The translations under genes and the position numbers were made by a program. Under the pieces are notes generated by a model. It did not search any database. It worked only from the letters and a program-made list of their open reading frames with translations, and was not told where the DNA came from. A stretch of DNA of 64,000 nt from Spirochaetaceae bacterium (GTDB lineage: Bacteria > Spirochaetota > Spirochaetia > Treponematales > Treponemataceae), in NCBI GenBank assembly GCA_017416145.1, contig JAFQDD010000020.1:1-64000 (forward strand), given 5' to 3'. Below are positions 17,311 to 25,910 of this stretch, piece by piece; within the stretch, counting starts at the first letter, position 1; each line of letters opens with the position of its first letter.

Positions 17311-18060
17311 ATGAAAACAACCGACAAAAGAAAAAAACAAATTATTGAATCAATGTGTGGTGGCTTAATTGTAAGTTGCCAAGTTCAAAAAGATGACCCT
17401 ATTTACACAGACGACATTGTTGTAAAAATGGCAGAAGCTGCAAAATGGGCTGGGGCTGTAGGAATTAGAGCTAACTCTCCAGAACAAATTGCTGCAATCA
17501 AAAAAGTTGTGGATTTGCCAATGATTGGTTTGTATAAAATTTGGCACGATGATACAGATGTTTTTATCACTCCAACTCTAGAAGCAGCACGACAAGTTTG
17601 GGAAGCCGGAGCTGAAATTATTGCCCTAGACTGTACAGAACAAATCACTCACGAAGGAAGTCCTGCTTACGAACTTTTGCCTATCGTAAAAAAAGAATTC
17701 CCAGAAGCAATAATTTTTGCAGACGTTTCTACTTATGCCGAAGCGAAGCGTGCAATCGAACTTGGAGCAGATATAATTGCTCCGACTTTGTACGGATACA
17801 CAGAAGTAACAAAACATATTGAAGAACCAAACTTGCGTGAATTTGCAAAAATGTGCCGAGATTTTAAAAATGACGCATATATTATGATGGAAGGCCACAT
17901 TTACACACCAGAAGATGCTATGAAATGTATTTATCTTGGAGCAGATGCCGTTGTTGTTGGCTCTGCAATTACTCGTCCTCATCTTACTGCAAAACGATAT
18001 GTAGATTTACTTGGTAAATATCAATCTAACTGGCGTGAAGCAGAGAGAGCAAAGCACTAG
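17311..18060 (+). CDS. NanE-like sugar-6-phosphate 2-epimerase, divergent active site
   Basis: A 249-residue TIM-barrel protein of the N-acetylmannosamine-6-phosphate 2-epimerase family. The family frame is clear: GGLIVSCQ (17-24), AVGIRAN (49-55), catalytic Lys76 in IGLYK, FITPT, IALD, catalytic-acid Glu194 in MMEGHIYTPE and a phosphate loop VVVGSAITRP. Several normally constant pocket residues differ: the usual KRD after the catalytic Lys is K-I-W, and the usual TLSGYT is TLYGYT (159-164). The fold and proton-transfer pair are kept, so it probably epimerises a sugar phosphate beside the carbonyl, but not necessarily ManNAc-6-P. TTGGAGG precedes ATG 17311. Confidence 0.82.
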   Translation: MKTTDKRKKQIIESMCGGLIVSCQVQKDDPIYTDDIVVKMAEAAKWAGAVGIRANSPEQIAAIKKVVDLPMIGLYKIWHDDTDVFITPTLEAARQVWEAGAEIIALDCTEQITHEGSPAYELLPIVKKEFPEAIIFADVSTYAEAKRAIELGADIIAPTLYGYTEVTKHIEEPNLREFAKMCRDFKNDAYIMMEGHIYTPEDAMKCIYLGADAVVVGSAITRPHLTAKRYVDLLGKYQSNWREAERAKH

Positions 18061-18093
18061 TTTTTAAATCTAAAAATCATTTTGGAGGATTTT

Positions 18094-20376
18094 ATGGCCA
18101 ATGTAAACGTAGAAATTACACAAAATGCAGAAATTAGTAAAAAACTTCCTTGCGAAAAACCAATTCTTGAACAACTAGAAATTATGGAAGAGTACACAAG
18201 AACTCATAAAGAATCTTTGCAACTTTCAAAAGAAATGCGAGAAATTAACTGTTTAAAAGTGCTTTTTCCAAAAATGTTTCGGTCAATAGCAGAACAAGAT
18301 TTAATTGCAGGTCGTCTTGATTTTTTGCCTATTGGATTTGGTTGTGTAACTTCTGTTGGTGGCGTTGGTCATTATTGTGTTTTTGCAAAATTAAGAGTTT
18401 TTCAAAAGCAACTTCCACAAAATGAACAATATCGTGTTGACTCGCTTTACGAATATTGGCTAAATCACGATTTAAAAACCCATTACTGTAAAGATGTTTT
18501 AAACGATTCTACAGTCGGTGCATTTATTGATTGTAACTATCCATTAATTGCAACAGCTCGACTTTCTGGAATGATGCTTGATTACGAAAAACTTATGAAC
18601 AAAGGAATTTCTGGTCTACAAGAAGAAATTGAAGTAAGATTAACGTCAGAACCAGATAATCAATTTTTAAATGCTGCATTAGAAAGTCTTAATTTGTTCC
18701 AAACTTCTGCAATTTACTTAAAAGAAATGGCAGAAAAACAAGCAAACAAAGCTGAAACTTCTAAAAAACGAAAAAAAGAACTTTTACAAATTGCAGATAG
18801 TCTAGATTTTGTAAAATCAAATAGACCAAAAACTTTTCATCAAGCTCTACAACTATTTTGGCTTTACGCAATGCTTGCCGGTGTTATCAACTACGGTCGC
18901 TTAGATGATGTTTTGGGTCCTTTTTTAGCAAATGATTTAGAAAACAATGTAATTTCTGAAGAAGAAGCTTTTTTTATGTTACGTTCGCTTTGGACAATGA
19001 TAGAAAACCGACGAACAACTGTAAACGGCAGAATTATTGTTGGTGGGAAAGGAAGAAAACACCCAAAAGAAGCAGATATTTTTACTCGACTTGCACTAAA
19101 AGTTGCAGACAGTTGTCGCTACGTAGAACCACAATTTACTTTGCGTTTTGATAATAACACTCCAGAAGACATTATGGACACCGCTTTAGATATGCTTGGA
19201 CGAAACGCAACTTATCCAACTCTCTACAATGATGATGTAGAAGTTCCTTCTGTTGCTTACGGAATGCGCATAGATGAAAAAACTGCAGAACAATACGTTC
19301 CTTTTGGATGCACAGAATTTGTAATTCAGGGACAAAGTACAGGCACACCAAATGTTTGCATCAATTTACTAAAAATGCTTACAATTCAATTAAATCAAGG
19401 AATTGATCCATTTGATGGTATAAATCGTTGTGGAAAAGTAGAATGTCCTCCTGTTTCTTCATATAAAACATTTGAAGATTTTTATAGAAAATACAAAGAA
19501 CTTTTACAACACTTTATAGATTTGTCTATTTATTGCCAAACTCATTCTTATAAAGTAATGAACGAACATGTTTCATTTTTATTCACAAGTATTTTGATGG
19601 ATGACTGTATTAGTCGTGGCAAAGCATTACTTGACGGAGGGGTTCGTTATCTTGGTGGCACAAACGAAACATACGGAAACATAAATACATCAGATTCTCT
19701 TTATGTAATAAAAAAACTTGTATTTGAAGAGAAAAGATACACACTAAAAGAAATTGCAATAGCCTGTAGAGAAAACTTTGTGGGATATGAAAAACTTAGA
19801 CAAGATTGTTTAGCTTGCGAAAAATACGGAAATGACGAAGAAGAAGTTGATAATCTTGCAAATGATTTATACGAATTTGTTGCAAAAGGTGTTCGTCAGT
19901 CTGGAATTGACAAAGGGATGCAATATTATTTAATCGTTATTAGTAACAATCAAGTAAACACAGAATGGGGAAGAAAAACAGGAGCATCCCCAGACGGAAG
20001 GTTGTCTGGCGTTTTTATGAATCCAGCAAATAATCCACAAGCAGGTGGTTCAAAAAAAGGTCCAACCGCAATGTTAAATAGCCTTAGAAAATTTGACCCA
20101 AAATATCACGCAGGTTCTGTTCAAAGTATAAAATTTACTCCCAAACTTTTTAACAACCATAGAGATGTGATAAAAGCTTTGTTTAAAACCTATTTTGATC
20201 AGGGAGGATGTCACTTAATGGTAACTTGTGTTGATAAAGGCACCTTAGAAGACGCAGTTATTCATCCAGAAAAATACCCAAATCTATTGGTTCGAGTAAG
20301 TGGTTTTTCTGCTGTATTTGTTGATTTAGACCCAGACGTTCAACAAGAAGTTATAAGTCGCTGTTTGTTTGAGTAA
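18094..20376 (+). CDS. Glycyl radical enzyme of unassigned substrate (PFL-like, sugar-operon type)
   Basis: A 760-residue glycyl radical enzyme. The thiyl-radical cysteine is Cys406 in FGCTEF, giving a Cys-X-Glu pair (Cys406, Glu408) as in dehydratase and C-O/C-N/C-S lyase members and unlike the Cys-Cys pair of pyruvate formate-lyase. The radical glycine is Gly737 in RVSGFSA, 24 residues from the C-terminus. So it is an eliminase/lyase, not a formate-lyase. Neighbours are all sugar enzymes (ROK kinase, NanE-like epimerase, GH94-like phosphorylase), and no microcompartment, choline, isethionate or hydroxyproline gene is present. As I recall, the E. coli GREs YbiW and PflD have been assigned to anhydrohexitol phosphates, a precedent for a sugar-phosphate GRE, but this sequence differs from the PflD I remember. 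ATG 18094 has GGAGG upstream; the in-frame TTG at 18082 overlaps that site. Confidence 0.92.
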   Translation: MANVNVEITQNAEISKKLPCEKPILEQLEIMEEYTRTHKESLQLSKEMREINCLKVLFPKMFRSIAEQDLIAGRLDFLPIGFGCVTSVGGVGHYCVFAKLRVFQKQLPQNEQYRVDSLYEYWLNHDLKTHYCKDVLNDSTVGAFIDCNYPLIATARLSGMMLDYEKLMNKGISGLQEEIEVRLTSEPDNQFLNAALESLNLFQTSAIYLKEMAEKQANKAETSKKRKKELLQIADSLDFVKSNRPKTFHQALQLFWLYAMLAGVINYGRLDDVLGPFLANDLENNVISEEEAFFMLRSLWTMIENRRTTVNGRIIVGGKGRKHPKEADIFTRLALKVADSCRYVEPQFTLRFDNNTPEDIMDTALDMLGRNATYPTLYNDDVEVPSVAYGMRIDEKTAEQYVPFGCTEFVIQGQSTGTPNVCINLLKMLTIQLNQGIDPFDGINRCGKVECPPVSSYKTFEDFYRKYKELLQHFIDLSIYCQTHSYKVMNEHVSFLFTSILMDDCISRGKALLDGGVRYLGGTNETYGNINTSDSLYVIKKLVFEEKRYTLKEIAIACRENFVGYEKLRQDCLACEKYGNDEEEVDNLANDLYEFVAKGVRQSGIDKGMQYYLIVISNNQVNTEWGRKTGASPDGRLSGVFMNPANNPQAGGSKKGPTAMLNSLRKFDPKYHAGSVQSIKFTPKLFNNHRDVIKALFKTYFDQGGCHLMVTCVDKGTLEDAVIHPEKYPNLLVRVSGFSAVFVDLDPDVQQEVISRCLFE

Positions 20377-20391
20377 TTAAAAGGTGATTTT

Positions 20392-21174
20392 ATGAGAATT
20401 TTTAATATTCAACGATTCTGTGTTGATGACGGAAAAGGCATTAGAACCACAGTTTTTTTCAGAGATTGTCCACTGCGGTGCAAATGGTGTGCAAATCCAG
20501 AAAGTTGGGTAAAAGAAGAAATACTAGAAAAAAATGGCTTTTCTCAAAAACAAATGACTGCAACCGAAATTCTTGCAGAAGTGCTAAAAGACAAAGTCTA
20601 TTACCAAAACTCTGGTGGAGGTGTTACACTATCTGGCGGAGAACCACTTCTTCACATAAACGAAGTTTTAGAACTCTTAAAATTGCTAAAAAAAGAAGAT
20701 ATCCATATTACAATAGAAACCTGTGGAAATATCCCAACAAAAAATATAGAAAAAGTTTTAGAGTTTTCTCCCCAGTTTTATTTTGATATAAAACATACAA
20801 ATCAAATCAAAATAAAAGACTATACCCAAGGCGATTCTAACTTAATCTTAAAAAATCTAGCCTTTTTAATAAAAAAAAATGCAGAAGTACAAGTGAGAAT
20901 CCCTGTTATTCCAGGCTTTAATTTTTCACAAGATGATATAAGTGAAATTTTTACAGATTTAAGCAAGCTAAAAGTTAATTCTGTAATTTTGCTTCCTTAT
21001 CACACTTTGGGAAAAAACAAATACACAAAACTACAACTAGAATACCCTTGGAGTGAATATCCAACAATGCTTCAAGAAAAAGATTTAGACAAATTCTATA
21101 AACTATGGGAAAATAAAAAACATTCCTATAACAACCAAAAATCATCAAATATTTGGAGGATTTATAATGAATAA
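20392..21174 (+). CDS. Glycyl radical enzyme activase (radical SAM), short form
   Basis: Generates the glycyl radical on the preceding enzyme using S-adenosylmethionine and a [4Fe-4S] cluster. The cluster motif CX3CX2C is Cys26, Cys30 and Cys33, followed by WCANPESW as in GRE activases; SGGEPL supplies the SAM-binding GGE, and IETCGN and DIKH follow. At 260 residues it is short: the eight-cysteine ferredoxin-like insert that most activases of non-PFL enzymes carry after WCANPE is absent, so only one cluster is expected. That makes it architecturally like PFL activase while serving a Cys-X-Glu enzyme. It follows the GRE by 15 bp and its end overlaps the next gene by 8 bp. Confidence 0.92.
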   Translation: MRIFNIQRFCVDDGKGIRTTVFFRDCPLRCKWCANPESWVKEEILEKNGFSQKQMTATEILAEVLKDKVYYQNSGGGVTLSGGEPLLHINEVLELLKLLKKEDIHITIETCGNIPTKNIEKVLEFSPQFYFDIKHTNQIKIKDYTQGDSNLILKNLAFLIKKNAEVQVRIPVIPGFNFSQDDISEIFTDLSKLKVNSVILLPYHTLGKNKYTKLQLEYPWSEYPTMLQEKDLDKFYKLWENKKHSYNNQKSSNIWRIYNE

Positions 21175-23368
21175 CAAAAATAAAACTATTGGAACTTGGG
21201 CATTAGACAAAAATGATTTTCCAGTTTTTGAATATACTGGAAAAATTCCATACAAAGCAACTTGTAAGGACGGTAGTCCTGTAAAATTGCCAGAAGACCC
21301 TTGGTTTTTAATGGGGAATTATCAATTTACACTTTTTTCTCACATTTCTGGAGAATATGAACTTATAACAGGACAACGTTCTTGGGGGAGAATGAATTTT
21401 GGGAAAAAACCAAATTCTGGAAACAATCAATGTAAAATCACAATTTCAAATCCTTCTTCTAACCAAAACCAAACTTATAATTTAGTTGGAATAAACTCTC
21501 TTTCTGGAAACGAAGAAATTTGCAAACGGAAATTTGGAATTGGTTACGCAAAATATGAATATTCCTTAGACGAGGTAGAAATTTCGCGTAGTTTACACAT
21601 AAAACCATCTGCAAACATAGATGGCGGAAGCCCTGCTTTTATTGTAACCTTTGAAATAAAAAATACTTCTAAAAACGAGCTTCAAATAAATCTAGGAGAA
21701 TCATTAAATGCAAATTATTCAGAAATCCAATTTCAATATATTCCAGAAAATTCACAACAAGTTCAATTTGAATACACTCCTTTTGAAGATTTAAAAACAG
21801 ATTCTGTTGGTTTTAATATAAAAGCAAAAACAAAAGATCCACTTCTTACAAGAAGTTCAAAAGATATTTCTATGGTGGAAACTTTTCCACCAAGTTTGTT
21901 TATGTCAAAAATTTCAGAAAATACAGAAATTGTTTTAGACAAAGAAAATCGCACTGTAACTGGAAAAGCACAATTTGAGCTTTCCCCAAACCACACAAAA
22001 AAGATTTGTTTTATGATTGGTTTTTTTACAGAAAATATTAATATTCGTTCCATCCAAGAAGATTTAGCCGATTTTTCTTTTGAAAACGGATTTGCTTCTC
22101 ATTGGCAAAAAGTTATTCCAACATTTGATTCAGAGAGTGACCCAATAATTAAAAGAGAATTAAAATGGCACGCTTATTGTCTTGAATCAATGGCAACTTA
22201 TAGCGAATATTACAAAGAAACAAAAATTCCCCAAGGTACAATTTATGACTACGATTGGGGAAAACATGCTAGTGCAAGAGATAATTTACAGCACGCACTT
22301 CCTTGTGTTTATTACAATCCAAAACTTGCAAAATCAACTTTACGCTATATTCTAAAACGAACCACAGCATTTGGAGAAGTTCGTTTAATTGAATACGGGA
22401 ACGGATACGCCGAGCACGAAGGATATTTTACTAGTGACCAACAACTCTTTTTATTTCTTCTTTTGTCTGAATATTTACGAGTCTCAAAAGATTATGATTT
22501 TTTATCAGAAACAATCACTCCATATCCTGCTGATGAAAATGCTCCAAAAGTTTCTATTTGCCATATGATAGAAAGATGCTTTACATTCTTACGAGATACA
22601 ATTGGAAGGGGAAAACATGGTCTTGTTAGACTTTACAATTCAGATTGGAACGACACACTTTATTACATCGAAAAATTTCCATACAACTTGGTTGTTAGAA
22701 ACGGTGAAAGTCATATGAACTGTGCCATGGTTGCTTCAATTTTTCCAACACTAATTTCAGAATTAAAAAATGCAAAAGTTGCACCAGAATTGATTTTTAG
22801 TATGGAAATCTATCATCAAAATATTTTTGATGCCTTTATTAAAGATACAGGAACAAGAGTTTTTCCGCGGAGAATGTACTTTGCAGACAAAGCCTATGGA
22901 GAAGAAAATATGTTTCTAGAACCAATGGGCTATACTTTGCAAATTGCTGATTTTTCACAAAAAAAGAAGATTGCTCTTTATTCAGAAATGCAAAAACGAC
23001 TTTACAACGGAGAAAAACTTGGTGCAAGACAACAAGAAAATCCAGAGTTTGAAAGCCTAGAATACGACAAAGGAAGCCGCGAAAATGGTGGTTTTTGGTG
23101 GGCATTAAATGGGCCTGTAATTCTTGGAGTAAACACTTTTGATAATCAAGAAGCAAAACGCCTTTTACAAATGATGAGCCTTGATAATATGAGCAAGAAT
23201 TTCCCAGAATATTGGTGTTGTTATTGGGATGCCGCCGACAATATAGAATCATCTTTAATTCCACAAGAAGGATTAAGCGATCAAAGTTTTAATTATAGCT
23301 TAGTTCCTCATTGTTGTGCACATCCCCACGCTTGGTTTTTATATTGTTGGTATAAACTCCAAAATTAA
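21167..23368 (+). CDS. GH94-like carbohydrate phosphorylase (GT36 superfamily)
   Basis: A 733-residue cytoplasmic protein (no signal peptide) with an N-terminal beta-sandwich-like half and a C-terminal (alpha/alpha)6-barrel half. Recognisable features are RDNLQHALP, LIEYGNGYAEHEGYFTSDQQLFLF and RLYNSDWNDTLYY near residue 490; the DWND aspartate (Asp493) lies where GH94 cellobiose and chitobiose phosphorylases carry their general acid. I expect phosphorolysis or hydrolysis of a beta-linked disaccharide, but the N-terminus is unlike canonical cellobiose phosphorylase, so the substrate is unknown. Start ATG 21167 has GGAGG and lies inside the activase gene. As last gene of the operon it probably supplies the sugars handled by the kinase, epimerase and GRE. 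Confidence 0.75.
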   Translation: MNNKNKTIGTWALDKNDFPVFEYTGKIPYKATCKDGSPVKLPEDPWFLMGNYQFTLFSHISGEYELITGQRSWGRMNFGKKPNSGNNQCKITISNPSSNQNQTYNLVGINSLSGNEEICKRKFGIGYAKYEYSLDEVEISRSLHIKPSANIDGGSPAFIVTFEIKNTSKNELQINLGESLNANYSEIQFQYIPENSQQVQFEYTPFEDLKTDSVGFNIKAKTKDPLLTRSSKDISMVETFPPSLFMSKISENTEIVLDKENRTVTGKAQFELSPNHTKKICFMIGFFTENINIRSIQEDLADFSFENGFASHWQKVIPTFDSESDPIIKRELKWHAYCLESMATYSEYYKETKIPQGTIYDYDWGKHASARDNLQHALPCVYYNPKLAKSTLRYILKRTTAFGEVRLIEYGNGYAEHEGYFTSDQQLFLFLLLSEYLRVSKDYDFLSETITPYPADENAPKVSICHMIERCFTFLRDTIGRGKHGLVRLYNSDWNDTLYYIEKFPYNLVVRNGESHMNCAMVASIFPTLISELKNAKVAPELIFSMEIYHQNIFDAFIKDTGTRVFPRRMYFADKAYGEENMFLEPMGYTLQIADFSQKKKIALYSEMQKRLYNGEKLGARQQENPEFESLEYDKGSRENGGFWWALNGPVILGVNTFDNQEAKRLLQMMSLDNMSKNFPEYWCCYWDAADNIESSLIPQEGLSDQSFNYSLVPHCCAHPHAWFLYCWYKLQN

Positions 23369-24097
23369 CCTTACAGTTTGTTCAATTTGATTTATAGAAC
23401 TTATGCTGGCTTTTCCATCTTTTTTTTGGGGACCATAAAAACCAAAGCCAGCATGATTTCCGCCTTCAATCACAACCTCTTTTGCATTTTTTGGGAAATG
23501 GCTTTTGTTTTCTGTATATTTTTCCAAGTTTAAAACTCCGTCTTCAGAGCCAAAAATCGACAAAAGTTTAATATCAACTTCAGAAAAATCCACTGTGGAG
23601 TAAGAAGCTAGAAGAATTAAGCCCTTAATATCAAATTGATTTTTGCCTAAAAAAGAAGCTGCCATAGAGCCACCAAGAGAATGACCCCCAATAAACCAAT
23701 TTTCAATTTCTGGAAACTGATTCAAAACTTCTTCTGCTCCATTGATGTTAAACACCGCCAAATTAAAAGGCATTTTCACCAAAAAACAGGCAATTCCCTT
23801 TTCTGCAAGTTTTGCCAAAAGTGGCTCATATGCGTTGTACTGAACTTTTCCACCAGGATAAAACACAAATCCAGTTTTTGCACCAGCTTTTGGTAAAAAA
23901 CAAAGAGTTCCCTCTTTTAAAAGAGATTTTTCATAAAGTTGATTTTCAGATTTTCCCAAAACTCTTTCGATTTCAGAAAAATCTGCTTTGTAATAATCAG
24001 AAAGATAAATCCCACAAGCCAAAATCAGGGCAAAAAGTACAGAAAGTACAATTCCTGCAACAAGTTTTTTCTTGTGGATTTTTTTTGAGTTTTCCAT
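23339..24097 (-). CDS. Membrane-anchored alpha/beta hydrolase
   Basis: A 252-residue protein with an N-terminal membrane anchor (about residues 12-30) and an alpha/beta hydrolase domain: nucleophile Ser in GGHSLGGSMAA, Asp in FGSEDG and His in EGGNHAGFG. The substrate cannot be read from sequence. Start ATG 24097 follows the stop codon of the upstream ECF gene after one base, implying coupled translation; the alternative TTG at 24115 would overlap that gene. Its 3' end overlaps the convergent GH94-like gene by 30 bp. Confidence 0.8.
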   Translation of the reverse strand: MENSKKIHKKKLVAGIVLSVLFALILACGIYLSDYYKADFSEIERVLGKSENQLYEKSLLKEGTLCFLPKAGAKTGFVFYPGGKVQYNAYEPLLAKLAEKGIACFLVKMPFNLAVFNINGAEEVLNQFPEIENWFIGGHSLGGSMAASFLGKNQFDIKGLILLASYSTVDFSEVDIKLLSIFGSEDGVLNLEKYTENKSHFPKNAKEVVIEGGNHAGFGFYGPQKKDGKASISSINQIEQTVRLILEFIPTI

Positions 24098-24098
24098 T

Positions 24099-24650
24099 TT
24101 ATTTGTCTGAATCAAATTTATTTAGCAAAAAAGGAATAAGAACTAATTGAAGGATAATTCCTGGTAAACATTTTGGAATGCTTTGCCAAATTTCAAAAAT
24201 TCCAATTTCTGTTTTTGAAAGGGCATAAAACATAAAAAGACAAGCAAGAAATCTTAAAACACGTCCGAATATCATTGTAATAAAAACTTTTACAAAGTTA
24301 TTTAAGCGAATGTTGCGTAAAAATCCTGCTGCTAGTCCGTAGCCAAATAGTTCTACAATCATAAGAGGAAGCATTCTTGCTAAAGGCATCCCAGTTAGAG
24401 CAAAACTTACAAGGGGAGCTAAAATCCCGCTAATTGCACCTACAATAGGTCCAGCAACTAAACCAACAAAAATAATTGGAAAATGCATTGGGCTTAAAAC
24501 TGTTCCAATCATCATTCCAGTGCCTGTAAGTTTTCCTATCAAGTGGCACAATTGTGGCAAAACTACAGCTACTGCACAAGCTAAAAACACAGCTAAAAAT
24601 TGTTTTTTTATAGAAAGAGCTGGTTTTTCAAGAAAAATTGATTTTGTCAT
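24099..24650 (-). CDS. ECF transporter S component (substrate-binding membrane subunit)
   Basis: A 183-residue, six-helix hydrophobic protein of the ECF S-component type: positively charged N-terminus, then LAVFLACAVAVVLPQLCHLIG, a GTVLSPMHFPIIFVGLVAGP segment with the MHxP pattern seen in this group, and GYGLAAGFLRNIRLNNF. S components capture a vitamin or metal and dock on a shared EcfAAT module; the vitamin is not evident and no riboswitch is seen. AAGGAG sits at the ideal distance from ATG 24650, and a perfect-consensus promoter lies 40 bp upstream. The partial EcfT at the right window edge may be its partner. Confidence 0.75.
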   Translation of the reverse strand: MTKSIFLEKPALSIKKQFLAVFLACAVAVVLPQLCHLIGKLTGTGMMIGTVLSPMHFPIIFVGLVAGPIVGAISGILAPLVSFALTGMPLARMLPLMIVELFGYGLAAGFLRNIRLNNFVKVFITMIFGRVLRFLACLFMFYALSKTEIGIFEIWQSIPKCLPGIILQLVLIPFLLNKFDSDK

Positions 24651-24687
24651 ATTTCTCCTTTTTCTTATACAACAAATATTCATTTTA

Positions 24688-24716
24688 ATTATATTTTTCA
24701 AAAATCTTCCTGTCAA
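24688..24716 (-). promoter_or_regulatory. Perfect consensus sigma-70 promoter of the ECF S gene
   Basis: On the minus strand TTGACA (24711-24716), a 17-bp spacer and TATAAT (24688-24693). Both hexamers and the spacing equal consensus, so the ECF S-hydrolase operon should be strongly transcribed, starting near 24681. Confidence 0.75.
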
Positions 24717-24828
24717 CAAAAGCATTTGACGTGAAAATCCAATTTTAGGTTTCCATTATAATATGGATTTTTTATTTGATTTTTGGTAATTTTAATTTTG
24801 TTATAATTTTTTTACTTTAGAGGTTCCT

Positions 24829-25800
24829 ATGGAAATGGTTTTGCAAATTTTGATATTAGTTCTTGGTTTTGTGTGTCTTGTAAAAGGCTCTGATTGGTTT
24901 GTTGATGGAGCTGCAGGAATTGCTACAAAATTTGGGATTCCACAACTAATTATTGGATTAACTATTGTTGCTATGGGAACAAGTGCTCCGGAAGCTGCCG
25001 TAAGTATAACTGCTGCTTTTAACGGAAGTGCTGATATTACAATCGGAAATATTATTGGAAGTAACATTTTGAATGTTTTGATAATTTTGGGACTTTCTGC
25101 GGTTGTTTATCCTTTGACTGTGGAAAAATCAACTTTGCAAATAGATATTCCAGTTACAATTGTTGCAACAGTTTTGCTTTTCGTTCTTGGACTAGATGGC
25201 AATATTACTCGAATTGACGGAATTATTATGCTGGGGATTTTTGTGGCTTACATTGCATTTTTGATTGTTTCGGCGAAAAAAGCCCAAAATCAAGCTTCTG
25301 TAGCTTCAGAAAATGAAAATCTTTCTGATGAAAATGAAAAAACTGAAGAAAAACCAAAATCTATTGCATTTTTAATTTTGATTACGATTGTGGGACTTGC
25401 TTTGGTAATTTTGGGAAGTCGTTTTGTTGTTTCCTCTGCTTCATTTATTGCTAGAAAATTCGGTTTAAGTGAGCGTTTTATCGGATTGACAATTGTTGCT
25501 TTGGGAACTTCTCTTCCTGAGCTTTTCATCTCTGTTGTAGCTGCTTCTAAGAAAAATTCTGATATAGCTATTGGAAACATAATCGGAAGTAATTTATTTA
25601 ATATTCTTTTTGTAGTTGGACTTTCTTCTCTAGTTATTCCAGTTCCATTTTCACCTGCTTTCAAAGTTGATACAATGGTTGTCCTTGCTTCTATTGTTGC
25701 AGTTTTGCTTTTCTGTTTACCAAAAAAACGTCTTTCAAGAGTTGCTGGTGGAATATTTTTGGTAGCTTATCTTGCATATTTTCTTCTTTGGTTGGTGTAA
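24829..25800 (+). CDS. Calcium/sodium antiporter (CaxA/YrbG family)
   Basis: A 323-residue inner-membrane exchanger with two homologous five-helix halves in inverted repeat. Each half carries the alpha-repeat signature: first GLTIVAMGTSAPE with GNIIGSNILN, second GLTIVALGTSLPE with GNIIGSNLFN. The conserved Glu in TSAPE/TSLPE coordinates cations. An acidic cytoplasmic linker (ENENLSDENEKTEEK) joins the halves. Expected to export Ca2+ in exchange for Na+. TATAAT at 24803-24808 gives a likely -10. The gene stands alone ahead of the efflux operon. Confidence 0.9.
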   Translation: MEMVLQILILVLGFVCLVKGSDWFVDGAAGIATKFGIPQLIIGLTIVAMGTSAPEAAVSITAAFNGSADITIGNIIGSNILNVLIILGLSAVVYPLTVEKSTLQIDIPVTIVATVLLFVLGLDGNITRIDGIIMLGIFVAYIAFLIVSAKKAQNQASVASENENLSDENEKTEEKPKSIAFLILITIVGLALVILGSRFVVSSASFIARKFGLSERFIGLTIVALGTSLPELFISVVAASKKNSDIAIGNIIGSNLFNILFVVGLSSLVIPVPFSPAFKVDTMVVLASIVAVLLFCLPKKRLSRVAGGIFLVAYLAYFLLWLV

Positions 25801-25842
25801 AATTTTTTAATGAAAAACTAATTCTAAGTTATAAAAAATGAC

Positions 25843-25871
25843 TTGACCATATATTGATTTTTTATCATATT
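25843..25871 (+). promoter_or_regulatory. Promoter of the tandem-TetR/RND efflux operon
   Basis: TTGACC (25843-25848) and CATATT (25866-25871) are separated by 17 bp. The predicted start near 25878 falls inside the palindromic operator, so bound repressor would block initiation. Confidence 0.6.
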
Positions 25872-25876
25872 TTATC

Positions 25877-25900
25877 TAGTAACCGAATGTTCGGTAACTA
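25877..25900. promoter_or_regulatory. 24-bp palindromic operator, probable TetR-type site
   Basis: Half-sites ACCGAA and TTCGGT flank a 2-bp centre, and the symmetry extends outward to TAGT and ACTA with one mismatched pair. It ends 10 bp before the ATG of the tandem-TetR gene and overlaps the predicted transcription start. Autoregulation by that protein is the simplest reading. Confidence 0.65.
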
Positions 25901-25910
25901 AAACAAGAAG

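Noticed and set aside
16311-18060. A sialic acid catabolic (nan) operon
   Set aside because: A NanK-like kinase and NanE-like epimerase are present, but no NanA lyase, no sialic acid transporter or NagA/NagB is seen, and the epimerase pocket differs.
18094-21174. Pyruvate formate-lyase and its activase
   Set aside because: The active site is Cys-X-Glu rather than the adjacent Cys-Cys of PFL, so a formate-lyase call is not supported.
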